Shown piece after piece: positions 34,310-44,700 of a DNA stretch of 64,000 nt. Position 1 is the stretch's first letter. The number at the start of each line of letters is the position of its first letter. Source of the stretch: Paramoeba atlantica (lineage: Eukaryota > Discosea). The DNA is taken from the NCBI GenBank assembly GCA_977017575.1, contig CDRNVI010000188.1, forward strand, positions 1-64,000, in the 5' to 3' direction. The notes under the pieces were generated by a model. The model worked only from the letters and a program-made list of their open reading frames with translations. It was not told the origin of the DNA and ran no database searches. A program made the position numbers and the translations under genes.

Positions 34310-35721
34310 TCAACTGACCTCCAAGCGAGGCTTTTTGTTGGTATTCTCGTTCTGAAAAGAACCAGTTCGAAAGTTCTTTCTTTTTTTGGTTCCTTCTTCT
34401 TCCTCTCCCCCTCGTTTTGCAGGTTTAATTGAACCATCAATGAGAACAAATTCCTTTTTTTTTGTGAATGAAAAGTTTGGACATGAACGATAATAATTTT
34501 TTTTGAACAGAAAAACAACCTCGAGAAACTTCTTCAGTGGTTCAGAGGATGCTAAATCAACCGGGGTCTTTCCCTAATTCTTTTTCTGAGAAATTTTACC
34601 ACAGAATTTACCAACTAAAAGAACCCATACACACAACCTTTGAATCTTTTGCTTGAGTGTCAGCACCATATTCACATAAGAGCTTCACAAGAGCAAAATC
34701 CCCTCTGAAAGCTGCAAGATGAAGACAGGTTTTACCATCCTGGAGAAAAAGATGTCAAAAATAGAAATAAAATTATAAAATTTGAAGAGAAAATGAAACC
34801 AGATCTGTATGAGTGATATTAGCACCTCTCTTCAATAAAAATTCAGCAACATCTACCCTCTGCCATGAAGAGCGACTCAGAGCGATCAAAGGTGAAATAC
34901 CATTACAGATTAGATTGACATCCACTCCAGATTCAACAAGAGTTTGGACCACAGGTAAAGAGAGTTTGGTAGACTCACAAAGGTCATGGAGAACACTTTG
35001 ATTCTGAACAAAAAACGTGAATCCTTATGTCATGTTCAACAAAATGAGATTGACTGCTGCTGCTGGAAGGACAACAAAAAACCTCAAAAGTGTTTTCCGC
35101 TCCATTTTCCAAAAGCAATTCAATCATCTCAATCTTTTTAGATTGACAAGCAACAAAAAGAGGTGTCCGAGGTTGATAGTAATAGGAATAATTGGGGGAG
35201 GTCCCATTAATTGGGCAATTCTTCGATATCAAGAACCTTGCAAACTGAAGGTTTCGGTTTTCACAGGCACAACAAAGAGGGGCAACTGTTATTTCCTACT
35301 CATATTTTAGTCTTTAATTTTTTTAGATTCAAAAAAAGAAAAAAATGAAAAACAAACAAACCCCTTCCAATTTTTCAATCATGTAAGAGAGAATTTGTGG
35401 GTCATACTCCGAACAACCAACAATCGCCCCATCTTTTGTTCCACGTTGATTGTAACTTGAGATTCTCTTAATATCTGCGCCATTTTTGATTAAAATTTCG
35501 ACCATTTCAACATCACCTCTTTGACAAGCAAGTTTCAACGCACAAACTCTCTGAAAAGAAAGATTCAACAATTGGGAGTGAGAAGAGAAGATAAAAAAAA
35601 AAAGAAAACAAAAAAAGACCTGTCCTCGAGGAGTGTCATTGAGACCGTACTTAGTTTGAAGGAGAACTTGGCGAGCTTTCTCACAATCCCCTCTTCCAAC
35701 AGCTTCAAACAACTCTCGCAT
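34310..35721 (-). CDS. Ankyrin-repeat protein
   Basis: Starts at ATG 35721 (MRELFEAVGRGDCEKARQVL) and ends at TGA 34310 in a basic tail (NKKPRLEVS). At least six ankyrin units are visible across about eight exons: VCALKLACQRGDVEMVEIL, RTPLFVACQSKKIEMIELLL, SVLHDLCESTKLSLPVVQTL, ISPLIALSRSSWQRVDVAEF, KTCLHLAAFRGDFALVKLL, and a final TPVDLASSEPLKKFLE. Unlike the ankyrin gene at 53.5 kb, repeats here are diverged and exons do not correspond strictly to single repeats. Partner unknown; ankyrin repeats mediate protein binding. Confidence 0.85.
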
Positions 35722-35827
35722 GAAATTTTTGAGGGTCAACTGGACCCAAAACCAACAAAAAAAAACAAAACAGAAAGGAAAAGAACAGAGTTTTTCCAAA
35801 AAAAGGTTAAAAAAAAACAACAGATCC

Positions 35828-36872
35828 TTATTTGGTGATATGATGCTGTGTTTGGTTTTTTGTCATTTGTTTCTTCCCTTTTCTTCCTCTTCCTCTTCTT
35901 GGTCTTGGCGGTTTTGGTGGTTTGGGGAAGAAAGGAACTGGGTTTTTCCCTGCATGGTCGATTGCCCAAGTGACATTTCGATCGAGGATATTTTCAAAAG
36001 GAACAAATTTGTTAAACATGTCCCGAAATACCAGAAAAGAAGACCCCACAAGATCAGAATAAGGGTAAATGACCAACGGAACTCCGTGTTGTTGGCAAAT
36101 ATCAACCCAAGTTTTGTGAAATTCTTCATTCGTGATCTTACAATAACGAGGAAATCGATTGGAGCAGCTTTTCAACACATCTTCTCGATGGATTGAGATT
36201 ACCCCAAGAACAGAACGAATCTGAAAAAAGTCCTCAATCGTGGCTGGAATGATTGGGTGATGGTTTTTGACAATGACTGGGTCTTGCGGTAATGCTAAGC
36301 GAACAAGTTCTTGGAGTTCCTTTCTTGTCATATCTTTCACTCGATTGATCTGGGAAAGTGTCTGGAAATTGGTAAAGAATATGTCCAATTTTCCACCACG
36401 AGGGGGACCAGAATAAGTGAGATTATCAGGAGTTAAAAATCCAAATTCTTGAAAGACAGCTTCAGCTCCAATTCCCCGTGCTAACTCCCAAACCTTCAAA
36501 AACAAAAAAAAAAGAAAGGTTAATTCAATAAAGATAGATTAGTCTGCTGATATTTGAGTCTGGATGAGTTTTTTTTCTCTCTCTTTTTGTGTGTTTGTGG
36601 TGGAACTTCATTTTTTTTTGAAAAAAAACGATGATTGATACCTTCCAGACAAAAGTGCTGCCAGACGAGGGATAAGTAGAGAGAAGGATTGTTGGAGTCT
36701 TTGGGTATGGTGGTTGTGGAACTCCCTCCGATTGAGGTTGAACCACCCATTGATACGTCCCACCGGTTTTGTTCGAGATGAACTGTTGTGAGAAGCTGTT
36801 GCGAAAGAAGAGAAAAAAGAAAAGAGGAACAAGAAGAGAACAACACAAGTCCCTCTTCCTCCCAGACATCAA
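35828..36872 (-). CDS. Sulfotransferase-like protein, minus-strand copy
   Basis: Exons 36872-36642 and 36493-35828, 298 residues. Signal peptide (CSLLVPLFFFLFF), then YQWVVQP, the PAPS-loop motif TILLSTYPSSGSTF, the intron, WELARGIGAEAVF, PVIVKNHHPIIP and RSVLGVIS. It has the same intron position and phase as the other four copies. The Asn of the STYPSSGNT loop is Ser here. The C-terminal tail is unusually basic (PPRPRRGRGRKGKKQ). It is divergent from the next copy, whose start codon is 167 bp away, so they may share regulatory sequence. Confidence 0.85.
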
Positions 36873-37039
36873 GAAAAACAGTTCAACCGAAACACGTCAG
36901 CTGGTGGGATGTCCCCCCTTTTTTCGGTGTCCCCTCCACCGTTTTTCTCTTTCTTTTTTTGAGAGCGAACGTGTTGTGTTTTGTTGTTTTCTGTTGTTTG
37001 TTCTCCTCTCCTCTCTCTCCACGTTTCAACAACTACGAA

Positions 37040-38037
37040 ATGTGGAGAGTTGCTCTTCTTCCTTCTCTCTTCCTTTTCTCGATTTTTTTTTGTTGTGTTC
37101 ATCAACAAACCCTCATGTCCAACTACACTGTCGATGAGGGTTACAGCTGGGTGGTTCCCCCTCCATCTGGTGTTGTTGCACGACCACCATACAGGAAAAC
37201 TCCAACAATCCTTCTCTCTACTTATCCGTCTTCTGGAAATACTTTGATCTGGAAGGTTCTCTCCTCTTTTTTTTTTTGAAAAAGTATTTGGAAAAAGAAA
37301 AAGAAAAGTGGATTCTCCACCAAAAGAAATTCTCATTCGTGTTTTAGATGTGGGAGTTAGCAAGGGGAATTGGAGCTCAAGCTGTTTTCAAAGAGTTAGG
37401 TTTTTTGACTCGAGACGGTCTTGCATTTGGAGGTCGACCTCATGGTGGAAAATTGGATCTCTTATTTGATTCAAAAAAACCAGTTGATGTGGGGAATCGA
37501 GTGAGAAATATGACAAGAGAGGAACTCCAAAAATGGGTTCGTTCAGCGTCACCTCAAGAACCAGTCATTGTAAAGAACCACCATCCAATCATCATAGCAC
37601 GAATACCAGAATTTTTTCAACGTCGGTCAATTCTTGGAGTAATTTCTACGTTTCGAGCTGATGTTATCGAAAGTTGTTCTCAACGTTTCATTCAATATTG
37701 TAAAATCACAAATCATGAATTTCACAAAACCTGGCATGATATTTGTAGGAAACACAAAATTCCTTTGGTTATTTATCCTTATTCTGATATGATGAAGAAT
37801 CCCTTTGTGGTATTTCGAGACATGTTCGACAAATTTGTTCCTTTTGAAAATGTTTCTGATAGTAACATTGATTTTGCCATTCAACATGTAGCAACTGACC
37901 ACAAGAGTTCTTCGCAACAACAACGCCAGGCCCCTCTTCCACCAACAAACCATGCTCATCCCAAAACAGCAACATCACCAACAAAAGGTTCCCACAGGAT
38001 TGCCCCAGAAATGCTTTTTGGGAGAAAGAAACATTAG
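37040..38037 (+). CDS. Sulfotransferase-like protein, tandem copy A
   Basis: Exons 37040-37255 and 37348-38037, 301 residues. Signal peptide MWRVALLPSLFLFSIFFCC, then the GYSWVVPPPSG block, ILLSTYPSSGNTL (PAPS loop), and after the intron MWELARGIGAQAVF, PVIVKNHHPIII and RSILGVISTFRADV. The 92-bp intron is spliced G|GTTCTC...TTTTAG|ATG. The C-terminal tail (after about residue 265) differs from copies B and C by small indels. Predicted to act in the secretory pathway on an unknown acceptor. Confidence 0.88.
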
Positions 38038-38354
38038 AAGTCTCAAACAAATGTTCGAAAAGAACAAACAACAAAATAATTTCAAAGAACAAAAACAAAA
38101 AACATAATCCTCACTTCAACTGGAATGAATTTAATTAATGATTTCATTGGACCAGAACACAAGCCAAATCAAAGAGAGAAATCAAAAAGTGGGTTGTCCC
38201 TCACGCTTTTCGGTGTCCCCTCCACCGTTTTCTCTTTCTTTTTTCAGGGCAAACTGTCTTCGCCTCTCTTTCCTTGGGTGTTGTTTTGTGTTTTGTGTTT
38301 TGTGTTTTGTTTTTGTTTGTTCTCCTCTCCTCTCTCCACATTTCCAACGAGACA

Positions 38355-39416
38355 ATGTGGAGAGTCGCTCTTCTTCCTTCTCTCTTCCTTTTCTCGATTT
38401 TTTTTTGTTGTGTTCATCAACAAACCCTCATATCCAACTACACTGTCGATGAGGGTTACAGCTGGGTGGTTCCCCCTCCATCTGGTGTTGTTGCACGACC
38501 ACCATACATGAAGACTCCAACAATCCTTCTCTCTACTTATCCGTCTTCTGGAAATACTTTGATCTGGAAGGTTCTCTCTTTTTTTTTTTTGAAAAAGTAT
38601 TTGAAAAAGTATTTGGAAAAAAAAAAAGAAAAGTGGATTCTCCACCAAAAGAAATTCTCATTCGTGTTTTAGATGTGGGAATTAGCAAGGGGAATTGGAG
38701 CTCAAGCTGTTTTCAAAGAGTTAGGTTTTTTGACTCGAGATGGTCTTGCATTTGGAGGTCGACCTCATGGTGGAAAATTGGATCTCTTATTTGATTCAAA
38801 AAAACCAGTTGATGTGGGGAATCGAGTGAGAAATATGACAAGAGAGGAACTCCAAAAATGGGTTCGTTCAGCATCACCCCAAGAACCAGTCATTGTAAAG
38901 AACCACCATCCAATCATCATAGCACGAATACCAGAATTTTTTCAACGTCGGTCAATTCTTGGAGTGATTTCTACGTTTCGAGCTGATGTTATCGAAAGTT
39001 GTTCTCAACGTTTCATTCAATATTGTAAAATCACAAATCATGAATTTCACAAAACCTGGCATGATATTTGTAGGAAACACAAAATTCCTTTGGTTATTTA
39101 TCCTTATTCTGATATGATGAAGAATCCCTTTGTGGTATTTCGAGACATGTTCGACAAATTTGTTCCTTTTGAAAATGTTTCTGATAGTAACATCGATTTT
39201 GCTATTCAACATGTAGTAACTGACCACAAGAGTTCTTCGCAACAACAACGCCAGGCCCCTCTTCCACCAACAAACCATGCTCATCCCAAAACAGCAACAT
39301 CACCAACAAAAAAAGGTTCCCACGGGCTTGACCTCGAATTACTTGGGAGAATTGGTGTTTCTGTGAAACAGCATAAATCCCAAACAAATGTTCGAAAAGA
39401 ACAAAAAACAAAATAA
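38355..39416 (+). CDS. Sulfotransferase-like protein, tandem copy B
   Basis: Exons 38355-38570 and 38673-39416, 319 residues. Almost identical to copy A through the catalytic region and to copy C in the tail (GLLGRIGVSVK-type sequence). It belongs to a tandem unit of about 1350 bp that starts near 38146 and repeats at about 39497. Confidence 0.88.
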
Positions 39417-39702
39417 CTTTAAAAAGAACAAAAACAAAAAACATAATCCTCACTAAAAACTGGAATTTAAATTGTACAATTAAAAACGATTTCATTGGAC
39501 CACACAACATCCCAAATCAAAGAGAGAAATCAAAAAGTGGGTTGTCCCTCACGCTTTTCGGTGTCCCCTCCACCGTTTTCTCTTTCTTTTTTCAGGGCAA
39601 ACTGTCTTCGCCTCTCTTTCCTTGGGTGTTGTTTTGTGTTTTGTGTTTTGTGTTTTGTTTTTGTTTGTTCTCCTCTCCTCTCTCCACATTTCCAACGAGA
39701 CA

Positions 39703-40767
39703 ATGTGGAGAGTCGCTCTTCTTCCTTCTCTCTTCCTTTTCTCGATTTTTTTTTGTTGTGTTCATCAACAAACCCTCATATCCAACTACACTGTCGATAA
39801 GGGTTACAGCTGGGTGGTTCCCCCTCCATCTGGTGTTGTTGCACGACCACCATACAGGAAAACTCCAACAATCCTTCTCTCTACTTACCCATCTTCTGGA
39901 AATACTTTGACCTGGAAGGTTCTCTCCTCTTTTTTTTTTTTGAAAAAGTATTTGGAAAAGTATTTGGAAAAAAAAAAAGAAAAGTGGATTCTCCACCAAA
40001 AGAAAATCTCATTCGTGTTTTAGATGTGGGAGTTAGCAAGGGGAATTGGAGCTCAAGCTGTTTTCGAAGAGTTAGGTTTTTTGACTCGAGATGGTCTTGC
40101 ATTTGGAGGTCGACCTCATGGTGGAAAATTGGATCTCTTATTTGATTCAAAAAAACCAGTTGATGTGGGGAATCGAGTGAGAAATATGACAAGAGAGGAA
40201 CTCCAAAAATGGGTTCGTTCAGCATCACCCCAAGAACCAGTCATTGTAAAGAACCACCATCCAATTCTCAAAGCACGAATACCAGAATTTTTTCAACGTC
40301 GGTCAATTCTTGGAGTGATTTCTACGTTTCGAGCTGATGTTATCGAAAGTTGTTCTCAACGTTTCATTCAACATTGTAAAATCACAAATTATGATTTTCA
40401 CAAAACCTGGTATGATATTTGCAAGAACCACGAAATTCCTTTGGTTATTTATCCTTATTCTGATATGATGAAGAATCCCTTTGTGGTATTTCGAGACATG
40501 TTCGACAAATTTGTTCCTTTTGAAAATGTTTCTGATAGTAACATCGATTTTGCTATTCAACATGTAGTAACTGACCACAAGAGTTCTTCGCAACAACTAC
40601 TCGATTCCCATCTTCCACCACCAAATAATCTTCATCTCAAAGCAGCAACATCACCAACAAAAAAAAGTTCCCACGGGCTTGACCGAGGATTACTTGGAAG
40701 AATTGGTGTTTCTGTGAAACGGTGGTTGTCTCAAACAAATGTTCGAAAAGAACAAAAAACAAAATAA
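39703..40767 (+). CDS. Sulfotransferase-like protein, tandem copy C
   Basis: Exons 39703-39918 and 40024-40767, 319 residues. All family motifs present. It differs from copy B mainly in a patch around the TNYDFHKTWYDICKNHEIP segment and in the linker before the tail, which suggests local divergence or gene conversion after duplication. The copy ends the cluster; the tRNA-Val repeat starts about 190 bp downstream. Confidence 0.88.
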
Positions 40768-40959
40768 CTTTAAAAAAGAACAAAAACAAAAAACATAATC
40801 CTCACTAAAAACTGGAATTTAAATTAAACAATTAAAAACGATTTCATTGGACCACACAACATCCCAAATCAAAGAAATCAATTTGAAAGGAGCAACTTTG
40901 TTCGTCGATAAATCGAACAATGATTTAAAAAATCGACTATTCGATATTCTTCATCAAAT

Positions 40960-41032
40960 AGTCCAATAGCTCAGTCGGAAGAGTGCCTGCTTAACACGCA
41001 GGAGGTACCCGGATCGAAACCGGGTTGGACTA
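40960..41032 (+). tRNA. tRNA-Val (AAC), copy 1 of 3
   Basis: 73 nt with perfect acceptor AGTCCAA/TTGGACT, D stem GCTC/GAGT, anticodon stem CCTGC/GCAGG with loop TTAACAC (anticodon AAC), T stem CCCGG/CCGGG and discriminator A. The T loop is ATCGAAA, so the nearly universal T54 is A. Confidence 0.95.
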
Positions 41033-41157
41033 ATTTTTTCCTTTTTTTTCTCCCTCCCTTTTGGTTTGTCATTTTTGAGCTGGGAAAAGAATTGTTGAAT
41101 TTTCTGTCAAAGATTTTCCATTTTGAGTTTTATTTTCTATTTTTTTTTCGTTCTTTG

Positions 41158-41238
41158 AGCTCATTTCTGAAACTTTGTGAACGAAAGAATTCTTTTTCTG
41201 TCCAACTGAAGGTCACCCAAAACTCAGCATTGTTATTT
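41158..41238 (-). pseudogene. Detached fragment of DOT1 terminal exon (unit 1)
   Basis: The minus strand reads NAEFWVTFSWTEKEFF, matching the intact exon at 41834-41702 (NAEF ... FSWTDKELNF) with an internal deletion and loss of the YVHKV segment. No upstream exon is present in this unit. A second fragment lies at about 41400-41498. Confidence 0.75.
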
Positions 41239-41244
41239 CGGAAA

Positions 41245-41317
41245 AGTCCAATAGCTCAGTCGGAAGAGTGCCTGCTTAACACGCAGGAGGTACCCGGATC
41301 GAAACCGGGTTGGACTA
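41245..41317 (+). tRNA. tRNA-Val (AAC), copy 2 of 3
   Basis: Identical in sequence to the copy at 40960, including A at position 54 of the T loop. It lies in the second unit of the tandem repeat. Confidence 0.95.
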
Positions 41318-41399
41318 TTTTTTTTCTCCTTCCCTTTGTGGTGGGAAAAGAATTATTGTTGGATTTTCTGTCAAAGATTTTCCATTTTTTTTGAGTTTT

Positions 41400-41498
41400 A
41401 TTTTTCTTTTTTTTCTTTGAGCTCATTTCTTGAACTTTGTGAACAAAAAATTCTTTTTCTGTCCAACTGAAGGTCACCCAAAACTCAGCATTATCATT
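41400..41498 (-). pseudogene. Detached fragment of DOT1 terminal exon (unit 2)
   Basis: The minus strand reads NAEFWVTFSWTEKEFFVHKVQ, keeping the VHKVQ end of the intact exon but with the same internal deletion as unit 1. The shared deletion shows that units 1 and 2 derive from each other. Confidence 0.75.
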
Positions 41499-41505
41499 TC
41501 GTAAA

Positions 41506-41578
41506 AGTCCAATAGCTCAGTCGGAAGAGTGCCTGCTTAACACGCAGGAGGTACCCGGATCGAAACCGGGTTGGACTA
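41506..41578 (+). tRNA. tRNA-Val (AAC), copy 3 of 3
   Basis: Identical to the other two copies. It is the copy nearest to the end of the intact DOT1 gene (41702), 123 bp away and convergent with it. Confidence 0.95.
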
Positions 41579-41701
41579 TTTTTTTTTGTTTGACTCGGTT
41601 GATCTTTTTTTCCTTTGTCCCAAACAAAGATCATACAGTCTTTTTTTGAAGGTTTATTTTCTCTCTTTTTTTCTTTCACTGAGCTCAAAAACCATCACTC
41701 T

Positions 41702-44700
41702 TCAAACTTGAACTTTGTGGACATAAAAATTCAATTCTTTATCTGTCCAACTGAATGAATCAGACTCTGCTTTGAGTTTCCAACAGGGCATATTGGTTGT
41801 CAGTCGAAACTCAGCATTATCACAATCTGCTGCCCTAAAAAAGAAAAGTTGAATTCAAAAACAAGGAAAAAAAAATGATTCAAAAAAAAATTAAACAAGT
41901 TGAAAAAACAATAAAAAAAAAACAAAAAAAAAAACAAACCTAATCATCCTGACTTTTCCGGAATGAAAATCAATCTCACAACTACTCTTCTTCTTGCTCA
42001 TACGTTCAGCACTTTGCCAATAAGGTAATTCAACAAGAGTAATTACATCTGCTCCAATTGGTAAAGTAACCTTCAAAAATCTCGAGAGATTAAAATTCAC
42101 TTCTTCTTGAAATTTCAAATTATTAATAAAAACTTTGGTGACTTCTTTCCATCGAATTGGAGAGTCTGAATCTTCTGCTCTTCCACAAATTAAATCATAA
42201 CTAAAATCAGATCCACAAGAATGTAAAGGTTCTTCAACTCTCCCCGTTCTCTCATAAGAAGGGATTGTAAATGTTCCTCGCAAAAAATATGGGTCCATTT
42301 GCTCTTCTCCTTTTCCCTCTCCTTTTCCTCTCTCTCCTCCTCCTCCACCCTTTTCTTCATCTCTTTCCTTCTCTTCTTCTTTCTTCTCATTTTCACTCTC
42401 ACTCTCTTTTTCTTTCTTTTCCTCTTTTTCAATACATGGAGGAGGAAGACCAGAACCCTTTGGACCAAAAGCATAGTATGAATTAGAAGGAGAATAATGC
42501 AATTTCGAAACCCAATTTTTCATAAAATCTTCAAAATAATTTCTAGAAAAGAGAGAAAGAATGAAAAGGAGAAAGAATGAAAAGGAGATAAGAGAAAGAG
42601 AAAGAAAATACCGATAATAACAAGCCAAATTATGCATATTATTTCGAATTTCTAAACCGTAAATCTTTCGACAATTCGCTAAAAGTCTCAATTGAAAACA
42701 AACTCCACCTTATTTAAATGAAAATATTTTAATTTTTGTTTCTTTCTTTCAATTTTCTTTGTTCTTTCTCTTCTTTCTCTTTTTTCTTTCTCCTTTTTTT
42801 ACTCTAAGAAAAAAACAAGAAAGAAAGTAAACCAATTCCAGAACCAATATCAACAAAAACATCATTTTTGCCAATATTAAAAAAATCAACGATCGATCTG
42901 ACAAACTTTGGGAGAGCTTCTCCATATGCCAACCCAACATGACTTGTGTGAAAGGAAAAAATAATTATTTTATTCAAATTGAAAATCAAAACTGAAAAAA
43001 AGACAAGAAAAAAAACTAAACAAAAACAAAACAAAAACAAAACCAAAAAGAAAATCAAAAAAGAAAATCAGATGTCAAAAATGTCTTATGGAAAAATGGT
43101 GCTTTTTTGTAGAGGATTTTTCCACAGCAAAAAAATACCATTTTCCACAATTCAGCAATGAAAATAAACACTCAAGTGGTGTCTCTCCCCAATTTTGAAT
43201 ACTTTCCTTGCACATAATAAACAAAAAAGAAACACAAAAAAAGAAAAAAAACAAACCATGGATAGTCTTTTATAATCTTGAAATCATTTCGGCAAACGTG
43301 AACAAGAGACACGCTCTCCAGTAAAGAATCAAGAGCATCAGCTGTTTCGAAAAGAGAAGAGATTAATAAAAGGAAAAGAGAGAACAAGAAGAAGGAGAAA
43401 AATTCAAAAGGAAAAAAGAGAAAGAGAAAGAAAAAAGAGATAAAGAAAGAAAGAAAAAGAAAAAAAAGAGAAGAACATTCGATAAATGGACGACAAGGAG
43501 AGAGTTTCTCTCTTAAAGAAGATTTTCGTAAACGAATTGGAGTTGTATTGACATCTAATTCAATACTTTTTTCAATTTGGATATCTTCTTTGAAATCTGT
43601 AAAGAAGACGAGAAGAGAGAAGGAGAAAGGATGTTAGAGAAGTTGTCTTCCTTTTTCTGGTATTCTTTTTCTGTTTTCTTTTCTTTTTCTTTTTTTAACC
43701 TGAAAAAACTTGAGATTTGGGAGGAGATCTCTCTGATGTAATCACATTGTACAAAACGCCTATTTTAAACCCCAAAAAATTAAGTTTAAAAATACAAATC
43801 ATATAAATAAGCATGTTTAAATCCAATAAAATCAAATCTAAAAAAATTCAAAAATTCTACTTCATTTTAATATCTCCAAAAATTAAAAAAAAAAACAAAT
43901 TCAAAAAAACCTGTTTCCTCCAAAAAAGAATCCAACAACAAATCATCAGATCCTCCAAAAAATTCAGAAAATTGTCTTGTTTTCAATGAAACAAATTCGA
44001 TAAAATTTTGTCCATAATTTTGAATTGTTTGACGCGCAATTCCTTTCATCCAAATGACAAATGTCCCATCTGTGTGGGTGTGTATCCTAAAAAAGAGAAG
44101 AGCGAAGAAAAGAGAGGGGAGGGGAGTGAGAAAAAGAGAAGGGGAAAGAGGGAAAAAGAGAGACGAAATTTCAAAAAAAAAAAATAACAGAGAGAAATGA
44201 AAGAAAGAGAAAAGAAAAAAAACGAAGAGAAAAGAAAGAAAGAAAGAGAAAAGAAAGAAAGAAAGAGAAAAGAAAAGAAACTTTTTCGCCCCATCAATAG
44301 AAGAAAGAAAGGGAGTTCGACTACAACTGGTACCATTTGCTCCCCAAGTTGTATGTAAAACACGTATATCTTGAGAGACCATTTCTGATACTTTTGCTTC
44401 TAAAAGAGAGAGAAGAGAGAGAGGGTCTTCCCAGCAACGGCAAGAGACAACAGTTTCTGGGAAAGTTAAGATTAAAATGGGAATAGAGAGAGAGAGAGAA
44501 GAGAAGAGAAGAGAGAAGAGAAAGAAGAGAGAAAAGAGAAAGAGAAACAAAAACCATTTTCTGCTTCCCAAAGAGATCGATGTCTCAAAGCAGAAATAAT
44601 CCATTCTTTTCCTCTCACTTTTTTCTTTCCATTAAATTCGTATCGAAAAAATTTACATTTTCCAATCGCTTTTGAAGCAATTGTTTCCTGTTAGAGAAGA

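Larger units (their letters stand above)
40960..41840. repeat. Tandem segmental repeat: tRNA-Val plus tail of the DOT1 gene
   Basis: Units start at 40960, 41245 and 41506 (285 and 261 bp). After each tRNA comes a T-rich spacer, a GAGCTCA motif, ACTTTGTG, then TCTGTCCAACTGAA and AACTCAGCATT. The last parts, read on the minus strand, are the terminal exon of the DOT1-like gene (NAEF ... FSWT-K-E, VHKVQ). Units 1 and 2 have this tail shortened by about 45 bp and cut off from any upstream exon; unit 3 contains the real terminal exon. Confidence 0.85.
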
